DNA from: Pseudomonadota bacterium
GTDB lineage: Bacteria; Pseudomonadota; Alphaproteobacteria; Sphingomonadales; Sphingomonadaceae
Assembly: GCA_963205175.1 (NCBI GenBank)
Contig: CAUJIW010000096.1
Span: 1-64,000 of the forward strand
DNA length: 64,000 nucleotides
Direction: 5' to 3'
A program made the position numbers and the translations under genes. The notes under the pieces were generated by a model. It was not told where the DNA came from. It did not search any database and saw only the letters and a list, made by a program, of their open reading frames with translations. Each line of letters opens with the position of its first letter. The stretch's first letter is position 1. This document shows positions 37,735 through 48,534 of this stretch, piece after piece.

Positions 37735-38547
37735 TCAGCCGGCTGTCGCGCCCAGAATGGCGTCCAGCAGCCGGGGGTCACCGCAGGCCAGCACCCGGCC
37801 ATCGCTGTCATGCCCCAGCGGTTTGCCCGACCAGTCGGTGATGATGCCGCCGGCGCCCTGCACCACTGGCACCAGAGCGGCATAGTCGTTCAGCTTGTGA
37901 TCCGCCTCGATCACCAGATCGAGAAAGCCCGACGCCAGCAGGCCATAGTTGATGCAGTCGCCGCCATAGAGCGTGGTGCGGGCGCCATCACGGAACGCCT
38001 CGAACACCCGGCGCTCCTGTTCCGAGAACATCTCCGGGCTGGTGGTGGCCAGCAGCGCCTGGCTGAGCGCCGGGCAGGCGCGGGTGCGCGCCGGCGCGTT
38101 GTTGAACCATGTCATCTGGCCCTTGACGCCGATCCAGCGGTCGCCGGTGATCGGCTGATCGATGATGCCGACCACCGGCATCCCCTCCCACAGCAGCGCG
38201 ATCAGGGTGCCGAAGATCGGCCGGCCGGCGATGAACGACTTGGTACCGTCAATGGGGTCCAGCACCCACACCCAGTCGGCGCCTTCCCGTTCGCGGCCAT
38301 GTTCCTCGCCGATGATGCCATCGCCGGGGCGCTCGCGGTTGATCAGCGCCCGCATGGCGGCTTCCGCCTCACGGTCGGCGATGGTGACCGGCGTCGCGTC
38401 GGCCTTGGTGTCGACCTCCACTGGCGACCGGTAGTAGCGGCGGGTGACCGGGCGCGCGGCGTCGGCCAGGCTGACGGCGAAATCGATGATGTCCTGCGGG
38501 ATCAGGACCATGGGATCGGACACGAAGGCTCTCGCTGCAATGGACAC
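37735..38547 (-). CDS. hisN: inositol-monophosphatase family protein, probable histidinol-phosphatase
   Basis: Mg-dependent phosphomonoesterase of 270 residues. The metal site is built from GEEHG (Glu), WVLDPIDGTKSF (the DPIDGT motif) and CINYGLLASGFLDLVIEADHKLNDYAAL, the second IMPase signature. Its overall pattern, with ITDWSGKPL near the end, is closest to HisN, the IMPase-type histidinol-phosphatase of alphaproteobacteria and actinobacteria. The start is taken as GTG 38547, since GGGAGAG lies 5-8 nt upstream; ATG 38511 is the fallback. hisI lies elsewhere in the window (56,333), so histidine genes are scattered. Substrate assignment is inferred. Confidence 0.8.
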   Translation of the reverse strand: MSIAARAFVSDPMVLIPQDIIDFAVSLADAARPVTRRYYRSPVEVDTKADATPVTIADREAEAAMRALINRERPGDGIIGEEHGREREGADWVWVLDPIDGTKSFIAGRPIFGTLIALLWEGMPVVGIIDQPITGDRWIGVKGQMTWFNNAPARTRACPALSQALLATTSPEMFSEQERRVFEAFRDGARTTLYGGDCINYGLLASGFLDLVIEADHKLNDYAALVPVVQGAGGIITDWSGKPLGHDSDGRVLACGDPRLLDAILGATAG

Positions 38548-38559
38548 GCGCTCTCTCCC

Positions 38560-38609
38560 ATCGACGGCAGGGGCCGTCAAGTTAATCGACGGCAGGGGCC
38601 GTCGAGTTA
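38560..38609. repeat. 25-bp tandem repeat carrying a hairpin
   Basis: Two 25-bp units (38560-38584 and 38585-38609) differ by one base. Each contains GACGGC-AGGG-GCCGTC, a 6-bp hairpin, followed by AGTTA, and a third unit begins as ATCAACGG. It lies 12 bp upstream of the HisN-type gene's start, so the hairpins fall in its leader or promoter. Confidence 0.85.
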
Positions 38610-38745
38610 ATCAACGGTTGCGGTCGCTGAGGTTAGAGATTTCGAGCCGATTGCGGCGTATCGATGCGCCTGCGCAGCGATATTTCACCCTGGCGTCACG
38701 ATCAGAGGCCCGGCCCCGGCTGACGCCGGGATCAGGCCGCCGTCG

Positions 38746-40206
38746 TTACTTGCGGATTTCCCGCGCCAGCGTCTTGTCCAGCGCCGGACCGTAGGGCGGC
38801 TTGACGCCACCGAGCTTGGCGACGTCGACCCCGGTCTGGCGGAACACCGCCTTGGCGTGGCTGAACGTCTTGAAGCCATCGAAGCCGTGATAGGCGCCCA
38901 TGCCGGCGGGACCGACGCCGCCGAACGGCAGGTCTTCCTGGCTGACGTGGAACACCACGTCATTGACGGTGACGCCACCCGAGGTCGTGCGATCGAGCAC
39001 CCGGCGCTGCTCGGCGGCGTCGGTACCGAAATAGTAGAGACCCAGCGGACGCGGATGGGCATTGACGTAGTCGATGGCCTCGTCAACCTGCCGGTAGGTC
39101 ATCACCGGCAGCACCGGGCCGAAAATCTCGTCCTGCATCACCTTCATCTGGTCATGAACGTCGCGCAGGATGGTCAGCGGCAGCTTGTTGGTGCCCTGCT
39201 GCTGGCTGAAGTCCTCGCCCGCCGGATTGACCGTGATCGCCCGCGCGCCCTTGGCGGTGGCGTCCGTCACGTAGGATTCGATGCGCTCGCGGTGGCGCGG
39301 GTTGACGACCGAGGTGTAATCCGGATTGCCGACCAGCGTCGGGTAGAATTTCGCCGCGCTCTGCGCCAGGGCATCGGTCAGCGCGTCGGCCTTCTCCTCG
39401 GGCACCAGCATATAGTCCGGCGCCAGGCAGATCTGCCCGGCGTTGAGCATCTTGCCCACCACCACCCGCTCGGCGGTCCGGGCGATGTCGGCCGACCGAC
39501 TGACGATCACCGGCGACTTGCCGCCCAGCTCCAGCGTCACCGGCACCAGGTTGTCGGCCGCCGCGCGCATCACATGGCGGCCCACCGAGGTGGCGCCGGT
39601 GAACAGCAGATGGTCGAACGGCAGGCCGGAGAAGGCCTGACCGACCTCCGGGCCGCCGGTGAAGGTCGCCACCTCGGTCTCGTCGTAGACGGAAGCGAAC
39701 AGCTCCTTCATCAACTCGGAGGTGATCGGCGTGTACTCCGACGGCTTGATCATCGCCCGATTGCCGGCAGCGAACACGCCGGCCAGCGGCCCGAAGGTCA
39801 GCTGTACCGGGAAGTTCCACGGACTGATGATGCCGACCACCCCCAGCGGCTGATACTCCACCCACGCCTTGGCGCCGAGCAGGTTGAACGGGAAGTTGGG
39901 CCGGCGCTTGTCGGGGCGCATCCAGCGGTCAAGATGCTTGAGCGCCTGCTTGAGCGGGCCGATGGAACCGGCGATGTCGGTCAGACGCGACATCGGCGTC
40001 GGGCGGTGGCCGAAATCCGCCGCCATGGCGTCAACCAGCCGCTTCTCATGGTCCACCAGCAGGTCGATGGCGCGGCGCAGCCGGTCCTTGCGGATCGCCG
40101 CCGGCACCGGGCTGTCTTTCAGGTGCGCCGCCTTCTGCCGCTCCAGCACCCGCAGCATGGCCTCCCGCGCCTCCACCGCAGACAAATCGTTCACCTTCGT
40201 TGCCAT
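38746..40206 (-). CDS. coniferyl-aldehyde-type dehydrogenase
   Basis: NAD(P)-dependent aldehyde dehydrogenase of 486 residues, class 3-like. IISPWNFPVQLTFGPLAG, FTGATSVGRHVM, the catalytic Glu in TLELGGKSPVIV and the catalytic Cys in NAGQICLAPDYML are intact. The C-terminal DLPFGGVGPAGMGAYHGFDG matches the CalB (coniferyl aldehyde dehydrogenase) subgroup and the fatty-aldehyde dehydrogenases. A hydrophobic substrate is likely; coniferyl aldehyde is only the family label. GGGGGAG precedes the ATG. Monocistronic. Confidence 0.9.
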   Translation of the reverse strand: MATKVNDLSAVEAREAMLRVLERQKAAHLKDSPVPAAIRKDRLRRAIDLLVDHEKRLVDAMAADFGHRPTPMSRLTDIAGSIGPLKQALKHLDRWMRPDKRRPNFPFNLLGAKAWVEYQPLGVVGIISPWNFPVQLTFGPLAGVFAAGNRAMIKPSEYTPITSELMKELFASVYDETEVATFTGGPEVGQAFSGLPFDHLLFTGATSVGRHVMRAAADNLVPVTLELGGKSPVIVSRSADIARTAERVVVGKMLNAGQICLAPDYMLVPEEKADALTDALAQSAAKFYPTLVGNPDYTSVVNPRHRERIESYVTDATAKGARAITVNPAGEDFSQQQGTNKLPLTILRDVHDQMKVMQDEIFGPVLPVMTYRQVDEAIDYVNAHPRPLGLYYFGTDAAEQRRVLDRTTSGGVTVNDVVFHVSQEDLPFGGVGPAGMGAYHGFDGFKTFSHAKAVFRQTGVDVAKLGGVKPPYGPALDKTLAREIRK

Positions 40207-40451
40207 GGTCCACTCCCCCGCTTGTCTGGTTCAGTACAGGTCTATTTTGATTACCACTCAGAATAGTCCAGCCCCATGCGGTGCGCCAGTCCGCAATTCA
40301 GCCCCCCCCGCCGGCGTCGGGCTTCCCCCCTGCCGAGCGACGGCCAGCGAATTGCCGGTGGCGTCGGCGCGTCGAGCCTCTATAAGCGCCGGGCGGCGGG
40401 ATGTTTGTGCACCCGCGAACCGTTAACGAACAGGACGACAGGCCCCGCCCG

Positions 40452-42032
<1,581 letters not shown>

Positions 42033-42071
42033 TGCCGTCGCGTTCGCCGTCGAGCGAGTGTAGCACCCCCC

Positions 42072-43223
42072 TCAGGCCAGCGGATGGTTGGGTTCCAGCC
42101 CGAGCTGGTGGCGCCCCACCAGTTCGCGCGTCGCGTCCCAATCCCAGAAGGCGTGGGTGCACAAGGTGTTGAGGTCGCGCCAGTAACGCTGGATCGGCCG
42201 ATCGTGATGGAAACTCGACGAGCCGGCACGCGACATCATCTGGTTGACACTGTCGAGGCACAGCCGCGACAGGAACGCCACCTTGGCCTTCAGGTCGAGC
42301 CGCTGCTCCAGCGTGAAGGGCTCCTTGCGCGCCAGGGCCGTGGTGCGGGCAACCGTCAGCCGCGCCAGGTCGGACGCCATCTGGGTGGCGATGCGGGCCT
42401 CGCCCAGCATGATGTGGAAATGCTGCTGGTCCTTGACCACCGCGCCGCTGAAATTGCGCACCCGCCGCGTGACAGTGGCCTCGAACTCCTCGTACGCCCC
42501 GCGCAGACCGCCTGACAGCACCCCGGAGATGGTGTTGTAGGCGATCGGCAGCATTGGAATGGAATAGAGCGGATTGTCATAACGCAGCGAGGCTTCCGTC
42601 GGCCCCTGGCCGAACTCGGCGTGTTCGATGGCGCGGTGCTCGGGCACGAACACCTCTTCGAGCACGATGTCGTTACTGCCCGTGGCGGCCATGCCGGCGA
42701 AGTGCCAGACGTCGGCGACCTTGGCGTCGGCCGCCGGCAGCAGGAACAGCCGCGAGGCGGCCTCGTCGATCCCGCTCACCAACACCCAGTCGGCGTGCAT
42801 GATGCCGCTGCCCCACGGCGCGCGACCACTGACCAGCCAGCCACCGTCGACCCGTTTGGCTTTCATCGTCGCGGCGTTGGCCGCCGGCAGCAACGCGAAG
42901 CCGCGCGGGCCGAACACTTCTTCCTGCACCCGCTCGTTCATCTTGGTGATGTAGAGGTTGTGGTTGATGTAGAAGGACGCGATCCAGCCGGTGGACATGC
43001 AGGCGCCGCTGATGATTTCCACCACCTCGACCATGGTGGCGAGGTCGGCCTCCGCCCCGCCCCAGCGGCGCGGCACCAGCATCTGGATGATGCCGGCGTC
43101 GATCAGCTCGCGGATGCTGTCGTCATGCGGCCGGCGCAACTGCTCGGCTTGTGCCGCCCGCGCCTTGATCCCCGGGGCCAGCGCCCTGGCGCGCGCGATC
43201 AGTTCCTCGTCTTTCCCCGCCAT
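42072..43223 (-). CDS. flavin-dependent monooxygenase, acyl-CoA dehydrogenase fold (HsaA/HpaH-like)
   Basis: A 383-residue member of the group D flavoprotein monooxygenases, which use reduced flavin from a separate reductase to hydroxylate phenols or steroids. It has the acyl-CoA dehydrogenase fold: VPRRWGGAEADLATMVEVVE, ACMSTGWIASFYINHNLYI, a central DWVLVSGI and VWHFAGMAATGSNDIVLEEVFVPEHR, and C-terminal SRAGSSSFHHDRPIQRYWRDLN. The FHHDRPIQRYWRD region is typical of HsaA-like enzymes. No flavin reductase is adjacent. GGGAGG precedes ATG 43223. Convergent with the ABC-F gene, 39 bp apart. Confidence 0.85.
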   Translation of the reverse strand: MAGKDEELIARARALAPGIKARAAQAEQLRRPHDDSIRELIDAGIIQMLVPRRWGGAEADLATMVEVVEIISGACMSTGWIASFYINHNLYITKMNERVQEEVFGPRGFALLPAANAATMKAKRVDGGWLVSGRAPWGSGIMHADWVLVSGIDEAASRLFLLPAADAKVADVWHFAGMAATGSNDIVLEEVFVPEHRAIEHAEFGQGPTEASLRYDNPLYSIPMLPIAYNTISGVLSGGLRGAYEEFEATVTRRVRNFSGAVVKDQQHFHIMLGEARIATQMASDLARLTVARTTALARKEPFTLEQRLDLKAKVAFLSRLCLDSVNQMMSRAGSSSFHHDRPIQRYWRDLNTLCTHAFWDWDATRELVGRHQLGLEPNHPLA

Positions 43224-43522
43224 GGCATCCCTCCCTGCTGGCGCACCGTCGTGGAATGCCTCCTGTTTTTGCCTGGCGACCCGTTCTGCAAGAGGCTCCC
43301 AAGGGCTAACCCGACACCCTGCGGCGGCTGCGTCGCCGGATGTGGATTGGCCGCCTGTCGGATGCCGGGGTCGGTCCGCCCCCACCACGGCCACCGGCCG
43401 GCCGCCGGTGTGGCGACGCCGGGTCTCGCGGAATCAGGCCGCCACCGCTTACCGTTCAAGATTGACGGGGCGCGACAACCAATGGCCGAGTGCCCATGTG
43501 CCGGGAGTGATCGTGTCCGACG

Positions 43523-44464
43523 TCACACCGCTGCGAGCGTCGCCGGTGCGACGGCGTCGGTCCGCAGCTCATCGTGGGCCGCGCGCAGGAAGCCGGCGAG
43601 CAGACGGAACTCCTCGTCGCGCGGGCTGCGCCGGCGCCACACCAGCGCGATGCGCCGGGTGGTGTGGTCCGACGCCAGCGGCCGGGTGACCACGTCGGTG
43701 CCCTCCAGGATGCCGGCATCGATCGCCATCTGCGGCAGCAGGGTGAGGCCCAGCCGGTTGTCCACCATCTGCACCAGCGTGTGCAGCGAGGTGCCGAGGA
43801 TGGCGCGGTCGCCGCGCAGGTCCGGCCGTTCGCAGGCCGCCAGCGAATGGTCGCGCAGGCAGTGGCCGTCCTCCAGCAGCAGCAGATGCTCGTTGTCCAG
43901 CGTCGAGGGCAGCACGGCGCTGGTGGTCGCCGGCAGGTCCTGCCTGTGGAAGGCGGCGACCAGCGTGTCGTCGAACAGCTCCGCCACCTCGACGTCGCCG
44001 CACGGATAGGGCAGCGCCAGCAGCACGCAGTCGACATGCCCGCGCGCCAGCGCGTCGCAGGCGACGTGGCTCATCTCCTCGCGCAGGTAGAGCTTCAGCT
44101 CGGGATAGGCGGCGCGCAGGCCCGGCAGCACCTTGGGCAGAAAGAACGGCGCGATGGTGGGGATCACCCCCAGCCGCAGCTCCCCGGCCAGCGGCTTGCC
44201 GGCAGCACGTGCCAGATGGGCAATTTCCGTCGCCTCTCGAAGAACCAAGTAGGCCTTGCGGGCGATCTTCTCGCCCAGCGGCGTGAACCGCACCACCCGC
44301 TTGGTGCGCTCGACCAGGGCGGCGTCCAGCGCCGTTTCCAGCTCGCGCAGGCCGGCCGACAGGGTGGACTGGGTGACGAAGCAGGCCTCCGCCGCCTTGC
44401 CGAAATGGCCATGCTCGAACAGGGCGGTGAGATATTGCAGCTGCTTGATGGTCGGCAGGATCAT
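43523..44464 (-). CDS. oxyR: hydrogen peroxide-sensing regulator OxyR
   Basis: LysR-type transcription factor that activates peroxide defence when oxidised. The N-terminal HTH is KQLQYLTALFEHGHFGKAAE plus TQSTLSAGLRELE. In the sensor domain the redox pair is Cys202 and Cys211 (EDGHCLRDH and LAACER), matching the spacing of the E. coli Cys199-Cys208 disulfide. TSLHTLVQMVDNRLGLTLLPQ is also typical. The 313-residue length is standard. A T-N11-A motif lies directly upstream and suggests autoregulation. No catalase or ahpC gene is adjacent. Confidence 0.93.
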   Translation of the reverse strand: MILPTIKQLQYLTALFEHGHFGKAAEACFVTQSTLSAGLRELETALDAALVERTKRVVRFTPLGEKIARKAYLVLREATEIAHLARAAGKPLAGELRLGVIPTIAPFFLPKVLPGLRAAYPELKLYLREEMSHVACDALARGHVDCVLLALPYPCGDVEVAELFDDTLVAAFHRQDLPATTSAVLPSTLDNEHLLLLEDGHCLRDHSLAACERPDLRGDRAILGTSLHTLVQMVDNRLGLTLLPQMAIDAGILEGTDVVTRPLASDHTTRRIALVWRRRSPRDEEFRLLAGFLRAAHDELRTDAVAPATLAAV

Positions 44465-44465
44465 G

Positions 44466-44500
44466 ATCGATACTTTCGATTTATTTCTGCATTATATGCA
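44466..44500 (-). promoter_or_regulatory. A+T-rich oxyR upstream region with symmetric motifs
   Basis: ATC-N9-GAT at 44466-44480 contains the T-N11-A core typical of LysR-type binding sites and directly abuts the oxyR start. TGCAT-TAT-ATGCA at 44488-44500 is a 13-bp palindrome. The block is strikingly A+T-rich for this genome, consistent with a promoter. Confidence 0.4.
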
Positions 44501-44725
44501 TATTTTACGATAAGTCCAGCCTGAAGGACGCGCCGGCGCGCGCCCTGATCCCGCCTGCCCGGCCTGACGTCGGCCTGCCGGGCCTGACGAAAGCTTGACC
44601 TGACCAATGCGCACCCGTACCGCCGCGCTCCTGCGGCACGTTTCGGACGTAGAGGTTGCGGCGATGAGCAGCGATCCCCGTGGGACCTAAACCCGGCTGG
44701 GCGCCGCCGGGAGGCAGGGCCGGGC

Positions 44726-45478
44726 CTAAAGCAGCGTCTGGGCCAGCCGGTAGACGCTGGTGACAATGACCAGCAGGCCGACACCGACCATCAACGTCTT
44801 GGCCGGCAGCTGGCGGGCGAAGCGGGCGGCGAACGGCGCCGCGATGATGGCGCCGATCAGCAGCCCGAGCACCGCCTTGGAGAAGTTTTCCAGCCCGATG
44901 TGGTGCGCCAGCATCAGCGATACGACAAGCGCTACCACCGTCTCGGCCAGATTGCCCGACCCCACAGCATAACGCGGGTTGGCGCCCAGCGCGATCAGGT
45001 TGCTGGTGACCAGCGGCCCCCACACGCCGGCGGTGGCTTCCAGGAAGCCGCCGGCGGTGCCGACCATGGCGGTACGCTTGTGGCCGACATGCACCTGGAT
45101 GTGCCGGAAGGCCCGCCAGACGATATAGACGCCGACCCCGATCAGATAAACGGCAATCACCGGCTTGAGGATGTCGGAGGGCATCCGTGTCAGCACCAGC
45201 ACCCCGACAACGCCCCCCACCGAACCGCAGACAGCGAGCAGACCGAAGAGCTTCCAGTCGATGTTCTTGTGGCTGATGTGGGCCAGCCCGGACGCCGAGC
45301 CGGTAAATATCTTGGCGCCATTGACACTGGCCGACACCACCGCATGCGGCACGCCCATGCCGGTGAGCACGGTATAACTGATGACACCGAAGCCCATGCC
45401 CAGCGCGCCGTCGAACAGCTGCGCGACAAAGCCGATCGCGACAAAGATCAGGGTATCGGCGGCAAACAGATCCGGCAC
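44726..45478 (-). CDS. TauE/SafE (TSUP) family membrane protein
   Basis: Inner-membrane permease-like protein of 250 residues with about eight hydrophobic spans. It starts with FVAIGFVAQLFDGALGMGFGVISYT, the conserved first repeat of the family, and carries the second repeat AGGFLEATAGVWGPLVTSNLI. Members are proposed to export sulfite, sulfoacetate or other organosulfur anions. cysE lies about 1.7 kb away, but that does not prove a sulfur link. Divergent from the dicarboxylate symporter gene. Confidence 0.9.
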   Translation of the reverse strand: MPDLFAADTLIFVAIGFVAQLFDGALGMGFGVISYTVLTGMGVPHAVVSASVNGAKIFTGSASGLAHISHKNIDWKLFGLLAVCGSVGGVVGVLVLTRMPSDILKPVIAVYLIGVGVYIVWRAFRHIQVHVGHKRTAMVGTAGGFLEATAGVWGPLVTSNLIALGANPRYAVGSGNLAETVVALVVSLMLAHHIGLENFSKAVLGLLIGAIIAAPFAARFARQLPAKTLMVGVGLLVIVTSVYRLAQTLL

Positions 45479-45775
45479 GCGGTAAGGATTCCCCAGTTGA
45501 TACCCAGATCAGGGCGGCGTCTGAACGGCGCGACCCTAACGGCTGCCCCTCTCGCGGCGCAACACAGATTTGCTGACGCATCGACAAGCTAAGCTTGGAA
45601 GCCGGCAAACCTCCGGGCCATCCCGGCACCAGACACAGGCCGCCGCGCGCGCGAAACCCGGCGACCGCGGCGGGAGCCGGAACGACCAGCCACGACGGGA
45701 CCGGACTTGCACTCGCTCCGGGCGCCGCCTATCCGTGGTGCGGACAGTCTTACAACACGCCAGGGGGGCAGCGAC

Positions 45776-47056
45776 ATGTCGCGGCGTTTCACCGTCTACA
45801 TCGTGATCGGCATGCTGCTGGGCATCATCGTTGGTTATATCGGCCATGCCTACAGTGCCGATGCGGACCAGGCCAAGACCTTGGCCGGCTACTTCTCCAT
45901 CCTCACCGACATCTTCCTGCGGCTGATCAAGATGATCATCGCGCCGCTGGTGTTCTCGACGCTGGTGGTCGGCATCGCCCACATGGAGGACTCCGCGTCG
46001 GTCGGCCGGGTCGGCGTGAAAACCATGGCCTGGTTCATCGGCGCCTCGCTGGTATCGCTGACACTCGGGCTCATACTGGTGCATCTGTTCTCGCCTGGCG
46101 CCGGCCTGTCGCTGCCGCTGCCCGAGGCAGGAGCGGACGCCGGCATCAAGACGACCTCGCTCAACCTCCGTGAGTTCATCACCCACGTCTTCCCGCGATC
46201 GTTCATCGAGGCGATGGCGAACAACGAGATTTTGCAGATCGTCGTGTTCTCGATCTTCGTCGGCACCGCCATTGCCGCGCTGGGGGACAAGGCGCGCGGG
46301 CTGGCCCATATCGCCGAGCAGATGGCGGAAGTGATGCTAACCATCACCGGCTACGTGATGAAGCTCGCGCCGCTGGCGGTGTTCGCGGCGGTGGCCGCCA
46401 CTATCACCACCCAGGGGCTGGGTGTGCTGCTGACTTACGGCAAGTTCATCGGCAGTTTTTATGTGGCGCTGGCGGTACTGTGGCTGGTGCTGGTGGGCGC
46501 CGGCTTCGTCGTGCTGGGGTCCCGCATCCGCGGCCTGGTGCGGGCGATGCGCGATCCGCTGCTGCTGGCCTTCTCCACCGCCAGTTCGGAGGCCGCGTAC
46601 CCGCGCATCCTCGAACGGCTGGAGCATTTCGGCGTGTCGAAGCGCATCTCCAGCTTCGTGCTGCCGCTGGGCTACTCCTTCAACCTCGATGGCTCGATGA
46701 TGTACTGCACCTTCGCGGCGCTGTTCATCGCCCAGGTCTATGGCATCGAGCTCAGCCTAGGCCAGCAGATCACCATGCTGCTGCTGCTGATGGTGACGTC
46801 GAAGGGCATGGCCGGGGTGCCGCGCGCCTCGCTGGTGGTGATCGCCGCCACCCTGCCGGTGTTCCATATCCCCGAGGAGGGCCTGCTGCTGGTGCTGGCG
46901 GTGGACCAGTTCCTCGACATGGGCCGCTCCGCCACCAACGTCGTCGGCAACTCGGTGGCCACCGCCGTGGTCGCCAAGTGGGAAAAGCAACTCGGGCCCG
47001 GCCACGCGAGCGCGGATCCGGGCGCCGGCATCGACCCAACTGTCCGCCATTCATGA
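45776..47056 (+). CDS. dicarboxylate/amino acid:cation symporter (DAACS family)
   Basis: Inner-membrane Na+ or H+ coupled importer of C4-dicarboxylates or acidic amino acids, 426 residues. It has the elevator-fold motifs: LIKMIIAPLVFSTLVVGIAH, the hairpin 1 serine-rich FSTASSEAAYPR, FVLPLGYSFNLDGSMMYC (NLDG, where other members have NMDG), SKGMAGVPRASLVV and VDQFLDMGRSATNVVGN with the substrate-binding Asp and Arg-Ser. Arg in GRSATN suggests acidic substrates. ATG 45776 follows AGGGGGG by about 7 nt. Confidence 0.92.
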   Translation: MSRRFTVYIVIGMLLGIIVGYIGHAYSADADQAKTLAGYFSILTDIFLRLIKMIIAPLVFSTLVVGIAHMEDSASVGRVGVKTMAWFIGASLVSLTLGLILVHLFSPGAGLSLPLPEAGADAGIKTTSLNLREFITHVFPRSFIEAMANNEILQIVVFSIFVGTAIAALGDKARGLAHIAEQMAEVMLTITGYVMKLAPLAVFAAVAATITTQGLGVLLTYGKFIGSFYVALAVLWLVLVGAGFVVLGSRIRGLVRAMRDPLLLAFSTASSEAAYPRILERLEHFGVSKRISSFVLPLGYSFNLDGSMMYCTFAALFIAQVYGIELSLGQQITMLLLLMVTSKGMAGVPRASLVVIAATLPVFHIPEEGLLLVLAVDQFLDMGRSATNVVGNSVATAVVAKWEKQLGPGHASADPGAGIDPTVRHS

Positions 47057-47151
47057 ACAATCCGTCCCATTTCAGGAGCGTTGTTGGCGATTGCAGGCCG
47101 ACACCAATTCTGACATAAGCCAGGCTCAAGGAAGATTGTGGGGAGCCTGCC

Positions 47152-47883
47152 ATGATGCACGCGCTCGTGGCCTATCTGGACTCGATCAAGGCGCGCGATC
47201 CGGCCCCGCGCAGCCGCTGGGAAGTGCTGCTTTATGCCGGCGTCCACGCGGTGGCGCTGCACCGGGTCGCCCACTGGCTGTTTGAAGCGCACCTGTTCTG
47301 GCTGGCCCGGCTGGTGTCGCAGTTCAGCCGCTTCCTCACCGGCATCGAGATTCACCCCGGCGCCCGCATCGGCCGCAACTTCTTCATCGACCACGGCATG
47401 GGCGTGGTGATCGGCGAGACCGCCGAGATCGGCGATGATGTCACCATGTACCAGGGCATCACGCTGGGCGGCGTCGACCCCTCCTCGGGCAAGGGCGGCA
47501 AGCGCCACCCGACCATCGGCGACGGCGCCATCATCGGCGCCAACGCGCAGATTCTCGGCCCGATCACCGTCGGCACCCGGGCGCGCATCGGCGCCAACGC
47601 GGTGGTGACCAAGGACGTGGCGGACGGCGCCACCATGGTCGGCAACCCGGCCAAGCCGGTGCTGATGGACGCCAAGGTGTTCGCGCAGGACTTCATGGCC
47701 TACGGCACCCCGTGCGACGAGAAGTACGACCCGCAGACCCAGAAGTTCGACATCCTGCGCTGCGAGATGGAGCGTCTGCGCGCCCGCTTGGCCGCGCTGG
47801 AGAGCGAGCAGACCGGCCGCCTGCCCGCCCCGGCCGCCCCGGCCAATGGCGACGACGACGCGCCGCGGCATTCCGTCGGCTGA
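47152..47883 (+). CDS. cysE: serine O-acetyltransferase
   Basis: Transfers acetyl from acetyl-CoA to L-serine, the first step of cysteine synthesis. The 243-residue protein has a short helical N-terminus and a left-handed beta-helix of hexapeptide repeats from about 60 to 175 ([60 protein letters not shown]). The catalytic His is in IDHGMG. The long C-terminal tail (about 185-243) is unusual, and its last five residues are encoded by a tandem repeat unit. GGGGAG precedes the ATG. Confidence 0.94.
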   Translation: MMHALVAYLDSIKARDPAPRSRWEVLLYAGVHAVALHRVAHWLFEAHLFWLARLVSQFSRFLTGIEIHPGARIGRNFFIDHGMGVVIGETAEIGDDVTMYQGITLGGVDPSSGKGGKRHPTIGDGAIIGANAQILGPITVGTRARIGANAVVTKDVADGATMVGNPAKPVLMDAKVFAQDFMAYGTPCDEKYDPQTQKFDILRCEMERLRARLAALESEQTGRLPAPAAPANGDDDAPRHSVG

Positions 47884-48026
47884 GCCGACAAGTCTGCGAA
47901 CCTCGGCTGAGCCGACAGGCCGGCCTTCCGTGGGCTGAGCCCACAAGTCGGCATTCCGTGGGCTAAGCCCACAAGTCGGCATTCCGTCGGCTGAGCCCAC
48001 AAGCGCCATTCCGTGGGCTGAGCCCC
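47869..48026. repeat. 28-bp palindromic tandem repeat, six units
   Basis: Six head-to-tail units begin near 47869, 47897, 47924, 47952, 47980 and 48007. The consensus is CATTCCGTSGGCTGAGCC plus SACAAGTCGG, where the centre GTSGGCT-G-AGCCSAC is a 15-bp palindrome. Units 1 and 2 carry GTCGGCT or CTCGGCT with AGCCGAC, while units 3, 4 and 6 use GTGGGCT with AGCCCAC (unit 6 is degraded). Unit 1 supplies the last codons and stop of cysE. There is no spacer sequence between units. Confidence 0.92.
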
Positions 48027-48099
48027 CCCCCAAATCCGTCCCGGAAAGTTGATCTAGGTCGCTGTGTGGCGGTCCTGATCGGACTATATTGGTCGGGTC

Positions 48100-48534
48100 A
48101 TGGAGAATGTCACACCCATAAGGCCCGGCCCCGCCGCGTCGTCCGACGACCGGCCCGGCCTGTCCGACAACCGCCCGTCCGACCACCGCCTGCCCGATCA
48201 CCGCCTGCCCGACAGGGTCTCCCCCAGAACGCCGCAGGTGGTGTTCGACCGCCGCGAGCTGGGCGCCCTGCTCAACATCTACGGGCGCGGCGTCGCCTCG
48301 GGCATCTGGCGCGACTACGCCATCGACATGGGCCGCGACCAGGCGACCTTCTCGATCTTCCAGCGCGCCTCGGAACGACCGGATGCCCAGATTGTCAAAC
48401 GCCCCGACCTCACCCGTCGTCAGGGTGCCTACGCGCTGCTGGGGCCGGCCGGCGCCGTGCTCAAGCGCGGTCACGAGCTGGCGAATATTCTCAATCTGCT
48501 GGAGCGCAAGCTTCTGAAAGTGGTGGACCGTTGA
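48100..48534 (+). CDS. DUF2794 domain-containing protein
   Basis: Conserved alphaproteobacterial protein of unknown function, 144 residues. The DUF2794 core (about 46-143) is recognisable from VVFDRRELGALLNIYGR, SGIWRDYAIDMGRDQATFS, RPDLTRRQGAYALLGP and LKRGHELANILNLLERKL. The N-terminal 45 residues are Pro/Asp/Arg-rich with a duplicated DHRLP segment and are probably disordered. The stop codon overlaps the TTG start of the methyltransferase gene, so the two are likely translated together. Confidence 0.87.
   Translation: MENVTPIRPGPAASSDDRPGLSDNRPSDHRLPDHRLPDRVSPRTPQVVFDRRELGALLNIYGRGVASGIWRDYAIDMGRDQATFSIFQRASERPDAQIVKRPDLTRRQGAYALLGPAGAVLKRGHELANILNLLERKLLKVVDR

Noticed and set aside
47869-48026. 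Possible CRISPR array
   Set aside because: The 28-bp units abut directly with no unique spacers, are palindromic, and no cas gene is nearby.
46738-48474. 578-codon minus-strand frame crossing the 28-bp repeat array
   Set aside because: It is open because the repeat lacks stops in that frame; it runs antisense to three real genes and encodes repeated WAQPTE-like peptides without family resemblance.
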